A stretch of DNA of 26,954 bases from WVXT01 sp964345635. Lineage in GTDB: Bacteria; UBA6262; WVXT01. The stretch spans positions 1 through 26,954 of the forward strand of contig CAYFRM010000095.1 of the NCBI GenBank assembly GCA_964345635.1, given 5' to 3'. The notes beneath the pieces were generated by a model. The model was given only the letters and a program-made list of their open reading frames with translations. It did no database searches and was not told the origin of the DNA. Made by a program: the position numbers and the translations under genes. Positions within the stretch are counted from its first letter, which is position 1, and each line of letters opens with the position of its first letter. Positions 7,684 through 14,808 of this stretch are shown here, in pieces.

Positions 7684-8665
7684 TTGCGACCCGGACAGAG
7701 CCAAATATGGTGGCGAAAATTTGATGTCTCACCACGGTGAATATGAATGGCAAGGGATAAAAAAAGGTATCCCCCAAATAAAAGAACAATTGTTAGATGT
7801 TCAAAGTGGCTTTGATAGTTCATTGAAGTTCACTTGGTGTGTCAGGTCTGATTTACAAATTGAAAAGATTTATGGGAATGCAGGCTGGTGTTTGAAGGAG
7901 TTCTCGTCTCTCTGGAGAAAGTTAGAAGAGGAAGGGGATGAGATTGGCTGGCATCCCCATTTAGCGAGGTGGAATTTTGAACGAAAGTTGTGGTTTCAGG
8001 AAATAAAAGATGAACAATGGATGAAAGAATGTATTGCTAAGGGATTTACTGCTTTTAAAGAAAATTGGGGAGAATCGCCGACAACTAGCAGAATGGGTTG
8101 GATTTTTCATAATAATCTGACTATGGAAGAAATATCGACTTTAGGAATAAAGGTAGATTTTTCCGCTATCCCGGATTTGAGTAAAGCGATTGTTTCCAAA
8201 AAAACCACAAGAAACATTTATGATTATGCAGATTGGAAAAACACCCTTTTGCATCCATACCATCCTTCCCGTGCAGATTATCGGGTTACTTCAAAGGATA
8301 ATAATCTTCCTATATGGGAAATTCCCTGCATGCCATTGCATTCAAGATTTTTAATCTGGCCATATAATCTTGTGACGCTAATACGAGGGAAAGGAAATAT
8401 TCAGCGCCGGCCAATCTTTTCAACGATGATAACGATATTTCCCTTGCTGTTCAAAAAAGCTTTCCGTCGCTGGTTACGTATGCACAAATATAGGAAGACG
8501 ATTTTCCTGGCCACCTATTTCCATGCAGATGAACTCTTATCCTCGAAAAAGGAATTTGTTATTAAGAATTTACTGCACATTCAAAAAGTGGCTCGCCTCC
8601 AAGAAATGAAACTACATTTTGTCACAGCTTTTGGATCGCTGGATTTTTTGAAAGAAGAGAGTTAG
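7649..8665 (+). CDS. Polysaccharide deacetylase-like (NodB/CE4-fold) protein
   Basis: 338-aa protein with the layout of a divergent NodB-homology enzyme, which would remove N- or O-acetyl groups from a sugar. After the first strand (RLIVIIGCDCDPD, residues 4-16) the acidic CDCDPD occupies the motif 1 position. EIGWHPHLARW (98-108) occupies the metal-His motif but has HPH rather than the usual H-x3-H. SRMGWIFHNN (147-156) lies at the motif 3 Arg position. ATYFHADELL near 295-305 resembles the C-terminal His motif, followed by FVTAFGSLDFL. The ATG lies inside the GT4 gene (35-bp overlap). A later start would cut strand 1. It may deacetylate an N-acetyl sugar of this locus. The atypical His motif leaves activity less certain. 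Confidence 0.72.
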   Translation: MEKRLIVIIGCDCDPDRAKYGGENLMSHHGEYEWQGIKKGIPQIKEQLLDVQSGFDSSLKFTWCVRSDLQIEKIYGNAGWCLKEFSSLWRKLEEEGDEIGWHPHLARWNFERKLWFQEIKDEQWMKECIAKGFTAFKENWGESPTTSRMGWIFHNNLTMEEISTLGIKVDFSAIPDLSKAIVSKKTTRNIYDYADWKNTLLHPYHPSRADYRVTSKDNNLPIWEIPCMPLHSRFLIWPYNLVTLIRGKGNIQRRPIFSTMITIFPLLFKKAFRRWLRMHKYRKTIFLATYFHADELLSSKKEFVIKNLLHIQKVARLQEMKLHFVTAFGSLDFLKEES

Positions 8666-8671
8666 GTACCA

Positions 8672-9868
8672 ATGAAAAATCGCGTACTCATAGCAGGTGG
8701 AGAAGGGAGGGTGGGGCTGGCCATTGTAAGGTCGCTGGGTAAAAAAGGATTGAAACCTTCCGTGTTGTCAACGACCCGGTTGGGAGCGGCCTTATATTCA
8801 AAATATTGTGGAGAAAGGATTATATGTCCGTCTTCCACAATCAGCGTCTCAAAATATCTTCAATTTCTATCGAATTTGCTTAAAACGAAGAAATATCAAG
8901 TATTGATACCTGTTACCGCCTACCATTTTATACCCATAGCGGAGAATTTGGAAAAATTGAGAGATTATACAAGTATATCGGTCCCTTCTATTGAGGTAGT
9001 GAATACGGCGCTGGACAAGTATAAAAGCATTACCCTGGCAGAAAACTTAGGACTGCTCGTACCCAAGACTGTTGTGCTAAATTCAAAACAGCAATTGGAA
9101 GAACTATTCCATAAGTGGGGCAATCCCATCGTCATAAAACCCAGAAGATCCATAGTTTTTGCCGGGGATCGCCTCGTTTCCGCGGGAAGAGCATCCGTTA
9201 TTTTTTCTCCCGAAGAAGTGAAGCAATTTGATTTTGCTTCCCGGCTTTACATGGCGCAGGAATACGTGCCCGGGGAAGGCTATGGTTTTTTCGGATTGTT
9301 CAAAGATTCCCGCCTGGTGGCGAAATTTTCTCATCACCGACTGCACGAAGTGAGAGCGGAAGGAGGGGTCAGTTCATTAAGAGAAAGTTTTAAGGATGAG
9401 CTTCTGGAAGAATTAGGTTCCAGGTTATTACAGAAATTGAATTGGCATGGCGTAGCGATGGTAGAATTCAGAAAGGATTCCAGGGACGGTAAATATAGGT
9501 TAATGGAAATAAATTGTCGATTCTGGGGTTCCCTGCAATTGAGCATCATTGCCGGTATAGATTTCCCGTATCTCCTGTACAAAATGTCGCTGGGCGAAGA
9601 AATAAGGGAGATTCCGGATTATCGGCAGGGTATATTGTGCAGATGGCTTTTCCCCGGTGAAGTATATCGTCTTTTGGATGTATTCAATCTCATTAATAAA
9701 AATAAGGAACCTTTAAAACAAAAATATAACAAAATGAAAGAGTTAGGAGAGTTCTTTAGATATTTTTTCTTCAAGGACGTAAGTTACGACATATTATCTA
9801 TCACTGACCCTTTCCCGTTCATATTTAATTCTTTAAGATGGATAAGGAGATTCAAAAACATTAGATGA
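8672..9868 (+). CDS. ATP-grasp ligase-like protein
   Basis: ATP-grasp superfamily member (398 aa), which would activate a carboxylate as an acyl phosphate and join it to an amine, thiol or similar. The N-terminal Rossmann-like preATP-grasp domain begins RVLIAGGEGRVGLAIVRSLG. The ATP-binding Lys segment is NPIVIKPRRS (about residues 150-159). The flexible loop region includes AQEYVPGEGYGFFG. The metal-binding strand is YRLMEINCRFWGSLQLS, with the Glu and Asn ligands of the family's EIN-x-R-x-WGS form. About 90 extra C-terminal residues follow with no known domain. It begins 6 bp after the deacetylase stop and overlaps the PHP gene by 4 bp (ATGA). The substrate is unknown. Its place in a glycan operon suggests aminoacylation or amide modification of a sugar or lipid (inference). 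Confidence 0.85.
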   Translation: MKNRVLIAGGEGRVGLAIVRSLGKKGLKPSVLSTTRLGAALYSKYCGERIICPSSTISVSKYLQFLSNLLKTKKYQVLIPVTAYHFIPIAENLEKLRDYTSISVPSIEVVNTALDKYKSITLAENLGLLVPKTVVLNSKQQLEELFHKWGNPIVIKPRRSIVFAGDRLVSAGRASVIFSPEEVKQFDFASRLYMAQEYVPGEGYGFFGLFKDSRLVAKFSHHRLHEVRAEGGVSSLRESFKDELLEELGSRLLQKLNWHGVAMVEFRKDSRDGKYRLMEINCRFWGSLQLSIIAGIDFPYLLYKMSLGEEIREIPDYRQGILCRWLFPGEVYRLLDVFNLINKNKEPLKQKYNKMKELGEFFRYFFFKDVSYDILSITDPFPFIFNSLRWIRRFKNIR

Positions 9869-10668
9869 TCAAAGGTATATTGCACGTTCACACCATTTTC
9901 TCTTACGATGGAAAGATAGAAATAGAAGATTTGCGGGAGAGAGCGAACCAGGAAAATATTTCTTTTATTATTCTTGCTGAGCATGCGGAAACTCTCCTGG
10001 AGAGAAAGAACGTAAGAAAGTTTTTGCAGGAAACGGGAAATTACAATTCCCCGCCTTTCGTTATTCCCGGCGTGGAATATACCTGTTCTCCCCGGGTTCA
10101 TTTATTGGCTATTGGAATAAAGGGAATTATGGAAAATTACAAAGACCCTATTCGCGTGATAGAGAACACTCAGCGCGAAGATGGTTTGGTAATTTGGGGC
10201 CATTACGATTTTGAATTGAGAAGGGGGGATATGGAAATCTTAAGAAAAGTAGATGGTGTGGAAATATGGAACCGTAAATATGATGGCAAAATATCCTTTC
10301 TGCCACGAAAAGGGAAATTATTCAATATGATAAGAAAAAGATATAACAACAATTTAAAGATGTATAATGGCGCGGACCTACATTCTTTTTCGTCCTGGAG
10401 CAGTCTTTTTGTAACGATGCCGGACATTTCTTCCCCGGAAGAAATTATGAAGAACTTACGTGCGGGAAATTTCAAAATCGTGAATAGATATGTTTGCATG
10501 CCGGCAGAAAAGTTCTCTCCCTCATTTCGACAATATGTTTTAATGCAATTCACCGGTTTGGTTAGTTTTTTGATTATGAAAATTAGAAATATGATCTACT
10601 ATCTCTGTAGAAAATTCAGGATTCCCATTTCTTCGGGAATGCGTGAGATGTTTAGGAAAATACCCTAA
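9865..10668 (+). CDS. PHP-domain metallo-phosphoesterase-like protein
   Basis: 267-aa PHP (polymerase and histidinol phosphatase) domain protein, a trinuclear-metal phosphoester hydrolase fold. All expected ligand positions are present: LHVHTIFSYD (His7, His9, Asp15), LAEHAE (Glu39/His40), PGVEYTCSPRVHLL (Glu71, His79), WGHYD (His113) and GADLHSF (Asp171, His173). It is therefore likely catalytically competent. Residues about 222-248 are hydrophobic (FTGLVSFLIMKI) and may anchor the C-terminus to the membrane, which is uncommon for PHP proteins. The start ATGA overlaps the ATP-grasp stop, so the two are probably made in step. The likely substrate is a phosphorylated sugar or polyprenyl-linked intermediate of this locus, but that is inference. 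Confidence 0.85.
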   Translation: MIKGILHVHTIFSYDGKIEIEDLRERANQENISFIILAEHAETLLERKNVRKFLQETGNYNSPPFVIPGVEYTCSPRVHLLAIGIKGIMENYKDPIRVIENTQREDGLVIWGHYDFELRRGDMEILRKVDGVEIWNRKYDGKISFLPRKGKLFNMIRKRYNNNLKMYNGADLHSFSSWSSLFVTMPDISSPEEIMKNLRAGNFKIVNRYVCMPAEKFSPSFRQYVLMQFTGLVSFLIMKIRNMIYYLCRKFRIPISSGMREMFRKIP

Positions 10669-10705
10669 GTTGAAGAATCGGGAATTCTGCCTGTAGGAAA
10701 ATAAG

Positions 10706-11443
10706 ATGAACAAAATAAGAAATTTTTACGAAAATTATTATGCAACTGCGAGCGGGAAAAGAAAAAGCAAGATTGAAGAAATGGAACAGAACATCAGAGT
10801 AAAGGTGGTTCAGGGATTTTTTACAAAAGGCAAGCGACTATATCAAAGAATACTCATTGTTGGATGTGGGTCGGGGAAAGACCTATCAATTACAACGAGA
10901 AAAGTAGTGGCTATAGATATTTCTTCGGTTGCGATTAGAGAAGTAAAAAAGGAATTTCCGCACAACGCATACTCTGTCGCTGATGCCTGCGATTTACCGT
11001 TTGCCAGTAACCTCTTTGATTGCATCGTTTGTAGCGAAGTCATAGAACATGTTACGGATTCCGAAAAATTGCTATTTGAATTTCAACGGGTATTGTGTGA
11101 GAAGGGAACTCTTGTTATCACGGCTCCCAACTGGTACAGTTCTTATGGAGTAGCCAGAAAATTGGCGGAATTTATAACCAGACGTCCTGTTACTTCAGGA
11201 AACCAACCGATTGATAATTGGTATACCCGGGCGAAATTGAGAAAGCAATTGAATCGCTATTTTGAGATTGAAGAGATTCGTGGTATCTGGTATTATCCTC
11301 CCATAGGAAGAGGGAAATATATGGTACCTTCCTTTATCGTTTATCCAATTTTTAGATTACTCCAACCAATTGACTGTTTTTTGGGTAGAGTATTGCCGAA
11401 CAACGGACATCTATATGCAGTGATCTGCATCAGAAAGAAATGA
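10706..11443 (+). CDS. Class I SAM-dependent methyltransferase
   Basis: 245-aa Rossmann-fold methyltransferase of the Methyltransf_11/25 kind. Motif I is ILIVGCGSGKDLSI (about residues 49-62). The motif II acid is VVAIDISSVAI, motif III VADACDLPF, and motif IV FDCIVCSEVIEHV. These are the classical SAM-binding elements. The substrate-binding part contains PNWYSSYGVARKL and a hydrophobic stretch near 205-225 that could touch the membrane. The start ATG has TAGGAAAA 8-10 nt upstream. It lies in a glycan operon and may O- or N-methylate a sugar or a lipid-linked intermediate. The substrate is not recognisable. Confidence 0.86.
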   Translation: MNKIRNFYENYYATASGKRKSKIEEMEQNIRVKVVQGFFTKGKRLYQRILIVGCGSGKDLSITTRKVVAIDISSVAIREVKKEFPHNAYSVADACDLPFASNLFDCIVCSEVIEHVTDSEKLLFEFQRVLCEKGTLVITAPNWYSSYGVARKLAEFITRRPVTSGNQPIDNWYTRAKLRKQLNRYFEIEEIRGIWYYPPIGRGKYMVPSFIVYPIFRLLQPIDCFLGRVLPNNGHLYAVICIRKK

Positions 11444-11464
11444 ACAAGACGGAACTTAGGTGAA

Positions 11465-12877
11465 ATGAGAGTTCTATTTGTATATCCAAATTTAATGCGT
11501 CAGGAAAATGTTTCCCTGGGCATAGCCTATCTATCTGCCTGTTTGAAAGCACGGGGTCACAGGACTTATTTAGTCGATTATACTTGGGGCGGGAGAATAA
11601 AAGATACTGCTTTGGCGGTTAAGAAATATGTACCGGATTTGGTTGCCTTCTCGGCAAGAACCGGAGAATTTGTTTTTTGCTTGAAAATCGCAAGAAGATT
11701 GAAGAAGCAATTTGGTCCTGAGATAAGAATCATTTTCGGCGGGGTCCATGCAACGATTAACCCGGAAGAAGTGATTAACAAAGACTGTGTGGATTTTATT
11801 TGTGTGGGGGAAGGCGAAGGAGCAATGGTGGAACTCTGTCAGAAGATGGAAAAGAAGGAAAGTATCGGCGAAATTAAGAACATCTGGAGTAAAGAAAATG
11901 GAATAATCAAAAAGAAAGATGTTCGTGACCTGGTAGAAGATTTGGATGAGATTCCATTTCCTGACCGGGACATCTTTGATATGGAAAGGTATATTTCATC
12001 CCGCGACGGAGCTGTTGATATGATGGTCTCCCGGGGATGTCCTTATCAATGCACTTATTGTATCAATCCTGTGCTGCAAAATATGTATGAAAGAAAAGGA
12101 AAATTTGTAAGAAAAAGGTCGGTGAATAATGTTATGGAAGAAATAAATATAATTAGTAAAAAATATAAAATAAGACATGTATCTTTTCAAGATGACGTAT
12201 TCCCATCCTCGCGGGAATGGTTGAATGAATTCAGACGAGAATTTGCGCGCTACTCCAATTTAGATTTTTACTGTAATTTCAGAGCAGAATCCCTGAATCC
12301 ACAACTGTGCAAGTATTTGAAAGACAGCGGATGCACTTCTATACACATTGGCATTGAGAGTGGTTCGGAATGGATAAGGGAGAATGTGTTGAATAGGAAA
12401 ATCCCTAACCAGAGACTTATTACTGCGTTTGAGACTTGCCGAAAAGAAGAATTGGCTACTTATTCCTTCAATATGGTGGGTATACCTTATGAGACATTGT
12501 CTGATATAAGACAGACGATCGAAATGAATAAAAGGATACAGCCGACATTTTTGCAAGTCTCGATATTTCAACCGTATCCTGGGACTCAATTGAGCCGCTT
12601 ATGCGTTGAAAATAAATGGTATGATGGTAAAATATTACCTTACTCTCATCAATTCTTTTCCCTATTGAAATATCCTCACATTTCAACAGCTCGAATTTAC
12701 CGGGAAAAGATACTTTTTCGTTATAACGTTCTAAAAGAAAGAAATTTTAGAAAAGCATTGTTTACTTTGATTTTCGATTGTTGTTTCTACTATCTGACGA
12801 TGGTAAGAGCTTTGATTCCAGATCCTTTCAAAACGGGAGTAAATAGAATCTTTAGATTCATGCTAAAGAAAGATTGA
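11465..12877 (+). CDS. Radical SAM protein with N-terminal B12-binding-like domain (BchE/MagE-like family)
   Basis: 470-aa enzyme with an N-terminal cobalamin-binding-like Rossmann domain (residues 1 to about 140: RVLFVYPNL, IIFGGVHATINPEEVI, FICVGEGEGAMVEL). A radical SAM barrel follows. The [4Fe-4S] ligands are C192, C196 and C199 in SRGCPYQCTYCINP, and HIGIESGSEWIRENVL is a typical later strand. The classic base-off B12 motif DxHxxG is not visible, so cobalamin binding is not assured. Possible chemistry is methylation or rearrangement at an unactivated carbon of a sugar or lipid. It sits between two methyltransferases in the glycan operon. TTAGGTGAA before the ATG serves as ribosome-binding site. 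The superfamily is certain, the reaction is not. Confidence 0.9.
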   Translation: MRVLFVYPNLMRQENVSLGIAYLSACLKARGHRTYLVDYTWGGRIKDTALAVKKYVPDLVAFSARTGEFVFCLKIARRLKKQFGPEIRIIFGGVHATINPEEVINKDCVDFICVGEGEGAMVELCQKMEKKESIGEIKNIWSKENGIIKKKDVRDLVEDLDEIPFPDRDIFDMERYISSRDGAVDMMVSRGCPYQCTYCINPVLQNMYERKGKFVRKRSVNNVMEEINIISKKYKIRHVSFQDDVFPSSREWLNEFRREFARYSNLDFYCNFRAESLNPQLCKYLKDSGCTSIHIGIESGSEWIRENVLNRKIPNQRLITAFETCRKEELATYSFNMVGIPYETLSDIRQTIEMNKRIQPTFLQVSIFQPYPGTQLSRLCVENKWYDGKILPYSHQFFSLLKYPHISTARIYREKILFRYNVLKERNFRKALFTLIFDCCFYYLTMVRALIPDPFKTGVNRIFRFMLKKD

Positions 12878-12939
12878 TAATCATTCTGCCGCTTTTTTGG
12901 CTCAGTGAAAATTCAACCAAGGGTAAAAGATAGATTTAG

Positions 12940-13740
12940 ATGAATTTCTTGGAGTTACTATTTAGAATAGTGAAAATCAACTATCCCAGTATGTTCAACT
13001 ATCAAAGGATTTCAAGATTCAAAAAGATAATAGATTATGTGTTTATTTGCACAGAAAAAAAAAGAAGCAGAATACTTGACGCGGGATGTGGGCCGGGGGT
13101 TTATACGATTTTTTTAAAAACAATGGGGTTAGATATCGTAGGGATGGATATTCAAAAATCATTACTTGATGGAGCTATTGATCATTGCGTAAACAAGGGA
13201 ATTGAATCGAATTTTGTTTGCGCTTCTATTGCGCAGCTACCATTTTCTGAGGGATCTTTTAATATGGTTATCTTGTCAGAAGTATTAGAACATTTGGAAG
13301 ATGATTATAGGGCATTAATGAACATTAAAAATGTTTTGTCAAAAGATGGCCTCTTAATTCTATCCGTGCCACGCAGGCCTTACAGAAGGACTAGCTGGGA
13401 AGAGGAAGAGAAACTGCGAGGCAATATTCCATTCAACATACACGTCCGTGAGGGTTATCAATTTGAAGATATTTCAAAACTATTGTCGCAAACGGGTTTC
13501 CGCATAATAAAACATTCATATTGTGGTTACAAAATAGAACAGACAATCAAAAGGTTATTTAGAATTAGGCCGTTGAGTACAGAATTCCACAGAGAAGAGA
13601 TAAAGAAGATTACAAGGCATAAGTTATTCTCGATTTATAAATGTGTAGTTTTCCCAGTTATATTTATTCTATTGATAATAGAATCACTGCCGGGAAAAAA
13701 GATTGGAGAGACTTTAATTGCAGTTGCAAAAGCCGTGTAG
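12940..13740 (+). CDS. Class I SAM-dependent methyltransferase with C-terminal hydrophobic helix
   Basis: 266-aa methyltransferase. Motif I is ILDAGCGPGVYTIFLKTMG, with the acid in IVGMDIQKSLLDGA. FVCASIAQLPFSEGSFNMV and VILSEVLEHLEDD follow. Close to the C-terminus is a hydrophobic helix (CVVFPVIFILLIIESL, about 232-248), suggesting membrane attachment. It is not close to the methyltransferase at 10706 outside the SAM fold. The 62-bp gap before it and the 48-bp gap after it are the loosest spacings in the glycan locus. No strong ribosome-binding site precedes the ATG (AAGGG lies about 18 nt away). The DNA here turns visibly AT-rich. It probably modifies a lipid-linked sugar or a polyprenol-like substrate. 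That is inference. Confidence 0.85.
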   Translation: MNFLELLFRIVKINYPSMFNYQRISRFKKIIDYVFICTEKKRSRILDAGCGPGVYTIFLKTMGLDIVGMDIQKSLLDGAIDHCVNKGIESNFVCASIAQLPFSEGSFNMVILSEVLEHLEDDYRALMNIKNVLSKDGLLILSVPRRPYRRTSWEEEEKLRGNIPFNIHVREGYQFEDISKLLSQTGFRIIKHSYCGYKIEQTIKRLFRIRPLSTEFHREEIKKITRHKLFSIYKCVVFPVIFILLIIESLPGKKIGETLIAVAKAV

Positions 13741-13788
13741 AAATGAGTGGGTAATTAATAAAGAAAAATAGATGATAAATAGTAAAAA

Positions 13789-14673
13789 ATGAAAAAAATA
13801 ATAAAGATTGGCATTGTCTTAATAATATTTTATTTTCTAGCGAAAAATCTTTATCAGAATTGGTGGCAAATAGATTTTAAGCAATTACGTTTTAATGTCC
13901 CCTTACTGAGTGTTTCTAGCTTATTCCTTTTTATATTTTTTCTTTTGTTTATTTTTGGATGGAAATTAATTTTAAGAGGACTCGGTGTTTCTTTATCGTT
14001 TCTTAAGGCTCTTAAGATCATATTTTATTCTCAATTAGGAAAATATTTACCTGGTAAAATATGGGCAATTGTAGGAAGGATGTATTTCTGTCAACAACTG
14101 GGTGTATCTGCTAGCAAAGCCTTTATTTCTGTGGTACTGGAAATGGCATTGACCATAATAAGTGGCATGTTTATTTTCTTGGTAGGACTTTCAATTTTTC
14201 CCGGGTTCCGAATACATATTAATCCATTTTTATTAATGATTGTTGTTATAATACTTTTTATTGTTATCCACCCGAGGGTTTTCACGAGAATCATAAATAT
14301 TTTCTTACAGTTAGTGAAGAAAGGGCCCATAAGAATAGATCTGAATTTTTCTCAGATATGTGGCATGATGCTATATTATTGTCTTATGTGGCTCAGTTTG
14401 GGTATTGCTTTTTATTTTCTAATAAATTCTACCACATTCATCGCTTTGTCTACCATCCCTATTCTTGCAGGTTCATTCTCCATTTCTACGACTATCGGAG
14501 CGATGGCTTTGTTCGTACCCGGGGGATTGGGCGTTAGAGAAAGTGTTCTCGCGCTTTTGCTGAGTAACTTTTTCCCCATATCCTTGGCCATTTTACTTTC
14601 CGTTCTGTCCCGAATATGGATTAGTTTTGGGGAGCTTATTCTGGTGGGAATTTCTACCAGGATTAAATTATGA
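13789..14673 (+). CDS. LPG-synthase-TM/AglD-type (UPF0104) integral membrane protein
   Basis: 294-aa multi-pass membrane protein with about eight hydrophobic segments, matching the lysylphosphatidylglycerol synthase transmembrane family (MprF N-half, AglD, YbhN). Signatures are GKYLPGKIWAIVGRMYF (about 85-101), EMALTIISGMFIFLVG, and the C-terminal LFVPGGLGVRESVLALL. Members have been linked to flipping or handling of lipid-linked substrates and to glycosylation. No soluble aminoacyl-transferase domain is attached. It is the last gene of the glycan run and directly precedes the heat-shock promoter. The ribosome-binding site is weak and the coding DNA is among the most AT-rich in the window. 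It may move or expose the lipid-linked glycan built by the upstream genes (inference). Confidence 0.85.
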   Translation: MKKIIKIGIVLIIFYFLAKNLYQNWWQIDFKQLRFNVPLLSVSSLFLFIFFLLFIFGWKLILRGLGVSLSFLKALKIIFYSQLGKYLPGKIWAIVGRMYFCQQLGVSASKAFISVVLEMALTIISGMFIFLVGLSIFPGFRIHINPFLLMIVVIILFIVIHPRVFTRIINIFLQLVKKGPIRIDLNFSQICGMMLYYCLMWLSLGIAFYFLINSTTFIALSTIPILAGSFSISTTIGAMALFVPGGLGVRESVLALLLSNFFPISLAILLSVLSRIWISFGELILVGISTRIKL

Positions 14674-14732
14674 TTCTCCTCACCCGGTCTGTGTTGAGTC
14701 TTTCGACGAACTTTTTCCCGGGGTTAGTGTGC

Positions 14733-14762
14733 TTGACAAAATGAAGTTTTTTATGTTATATT
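14733..14762 (+). promoter_or_regulatory. Sigma70-like promoter of the hrcA-grpE-dnaK-dnaJ operon
   Basis: A perfect -35 box TTGACA (14733-14738) is followed after 18 bp by TATATT (14757-14762); TTATAT at 17-bp spacing is the alternative reading. The predicted start of transcription is near 14769, exactly at the left arm of the CIRCE operator. That is the usual geometry for HrcA repression. Confidence 0.8.
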
Positions 14763-14768
14763 TGGGTG

Positions 14769-14794
14769 TTAGCACTCAGTCTCAAGAGTGCTAA
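14769..14794 (+). promoter_or_regulatory. CIRCE operator (HrcA binding site), 8-nt spacer
   Basis: The arms TTAGCACTC (14769-14777) and GAGTGCTAA (14786-14794) form a perfect 9-bp inverted repeat identical to the CIRCE consensus. The spacer AGTCTCAA is 8 nt, where the canonical element has 9. It lies just downstream of the -10 box and 15 bp before the hrcA ATG, so bound HrcA would block transcription of the chaperone operon, including its own gene. Confidence 0.95.
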
Positions 14795-14808
14795 TTTTGG
14801 GGTGAGCG

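Noticed and set aside
14674..14732. Possible terminator between the AglD-like gene and the heat-shock promoter
   Set aside because: Only a loose CCCGG/CCGGG pairing with a long loop and no U-run after it.
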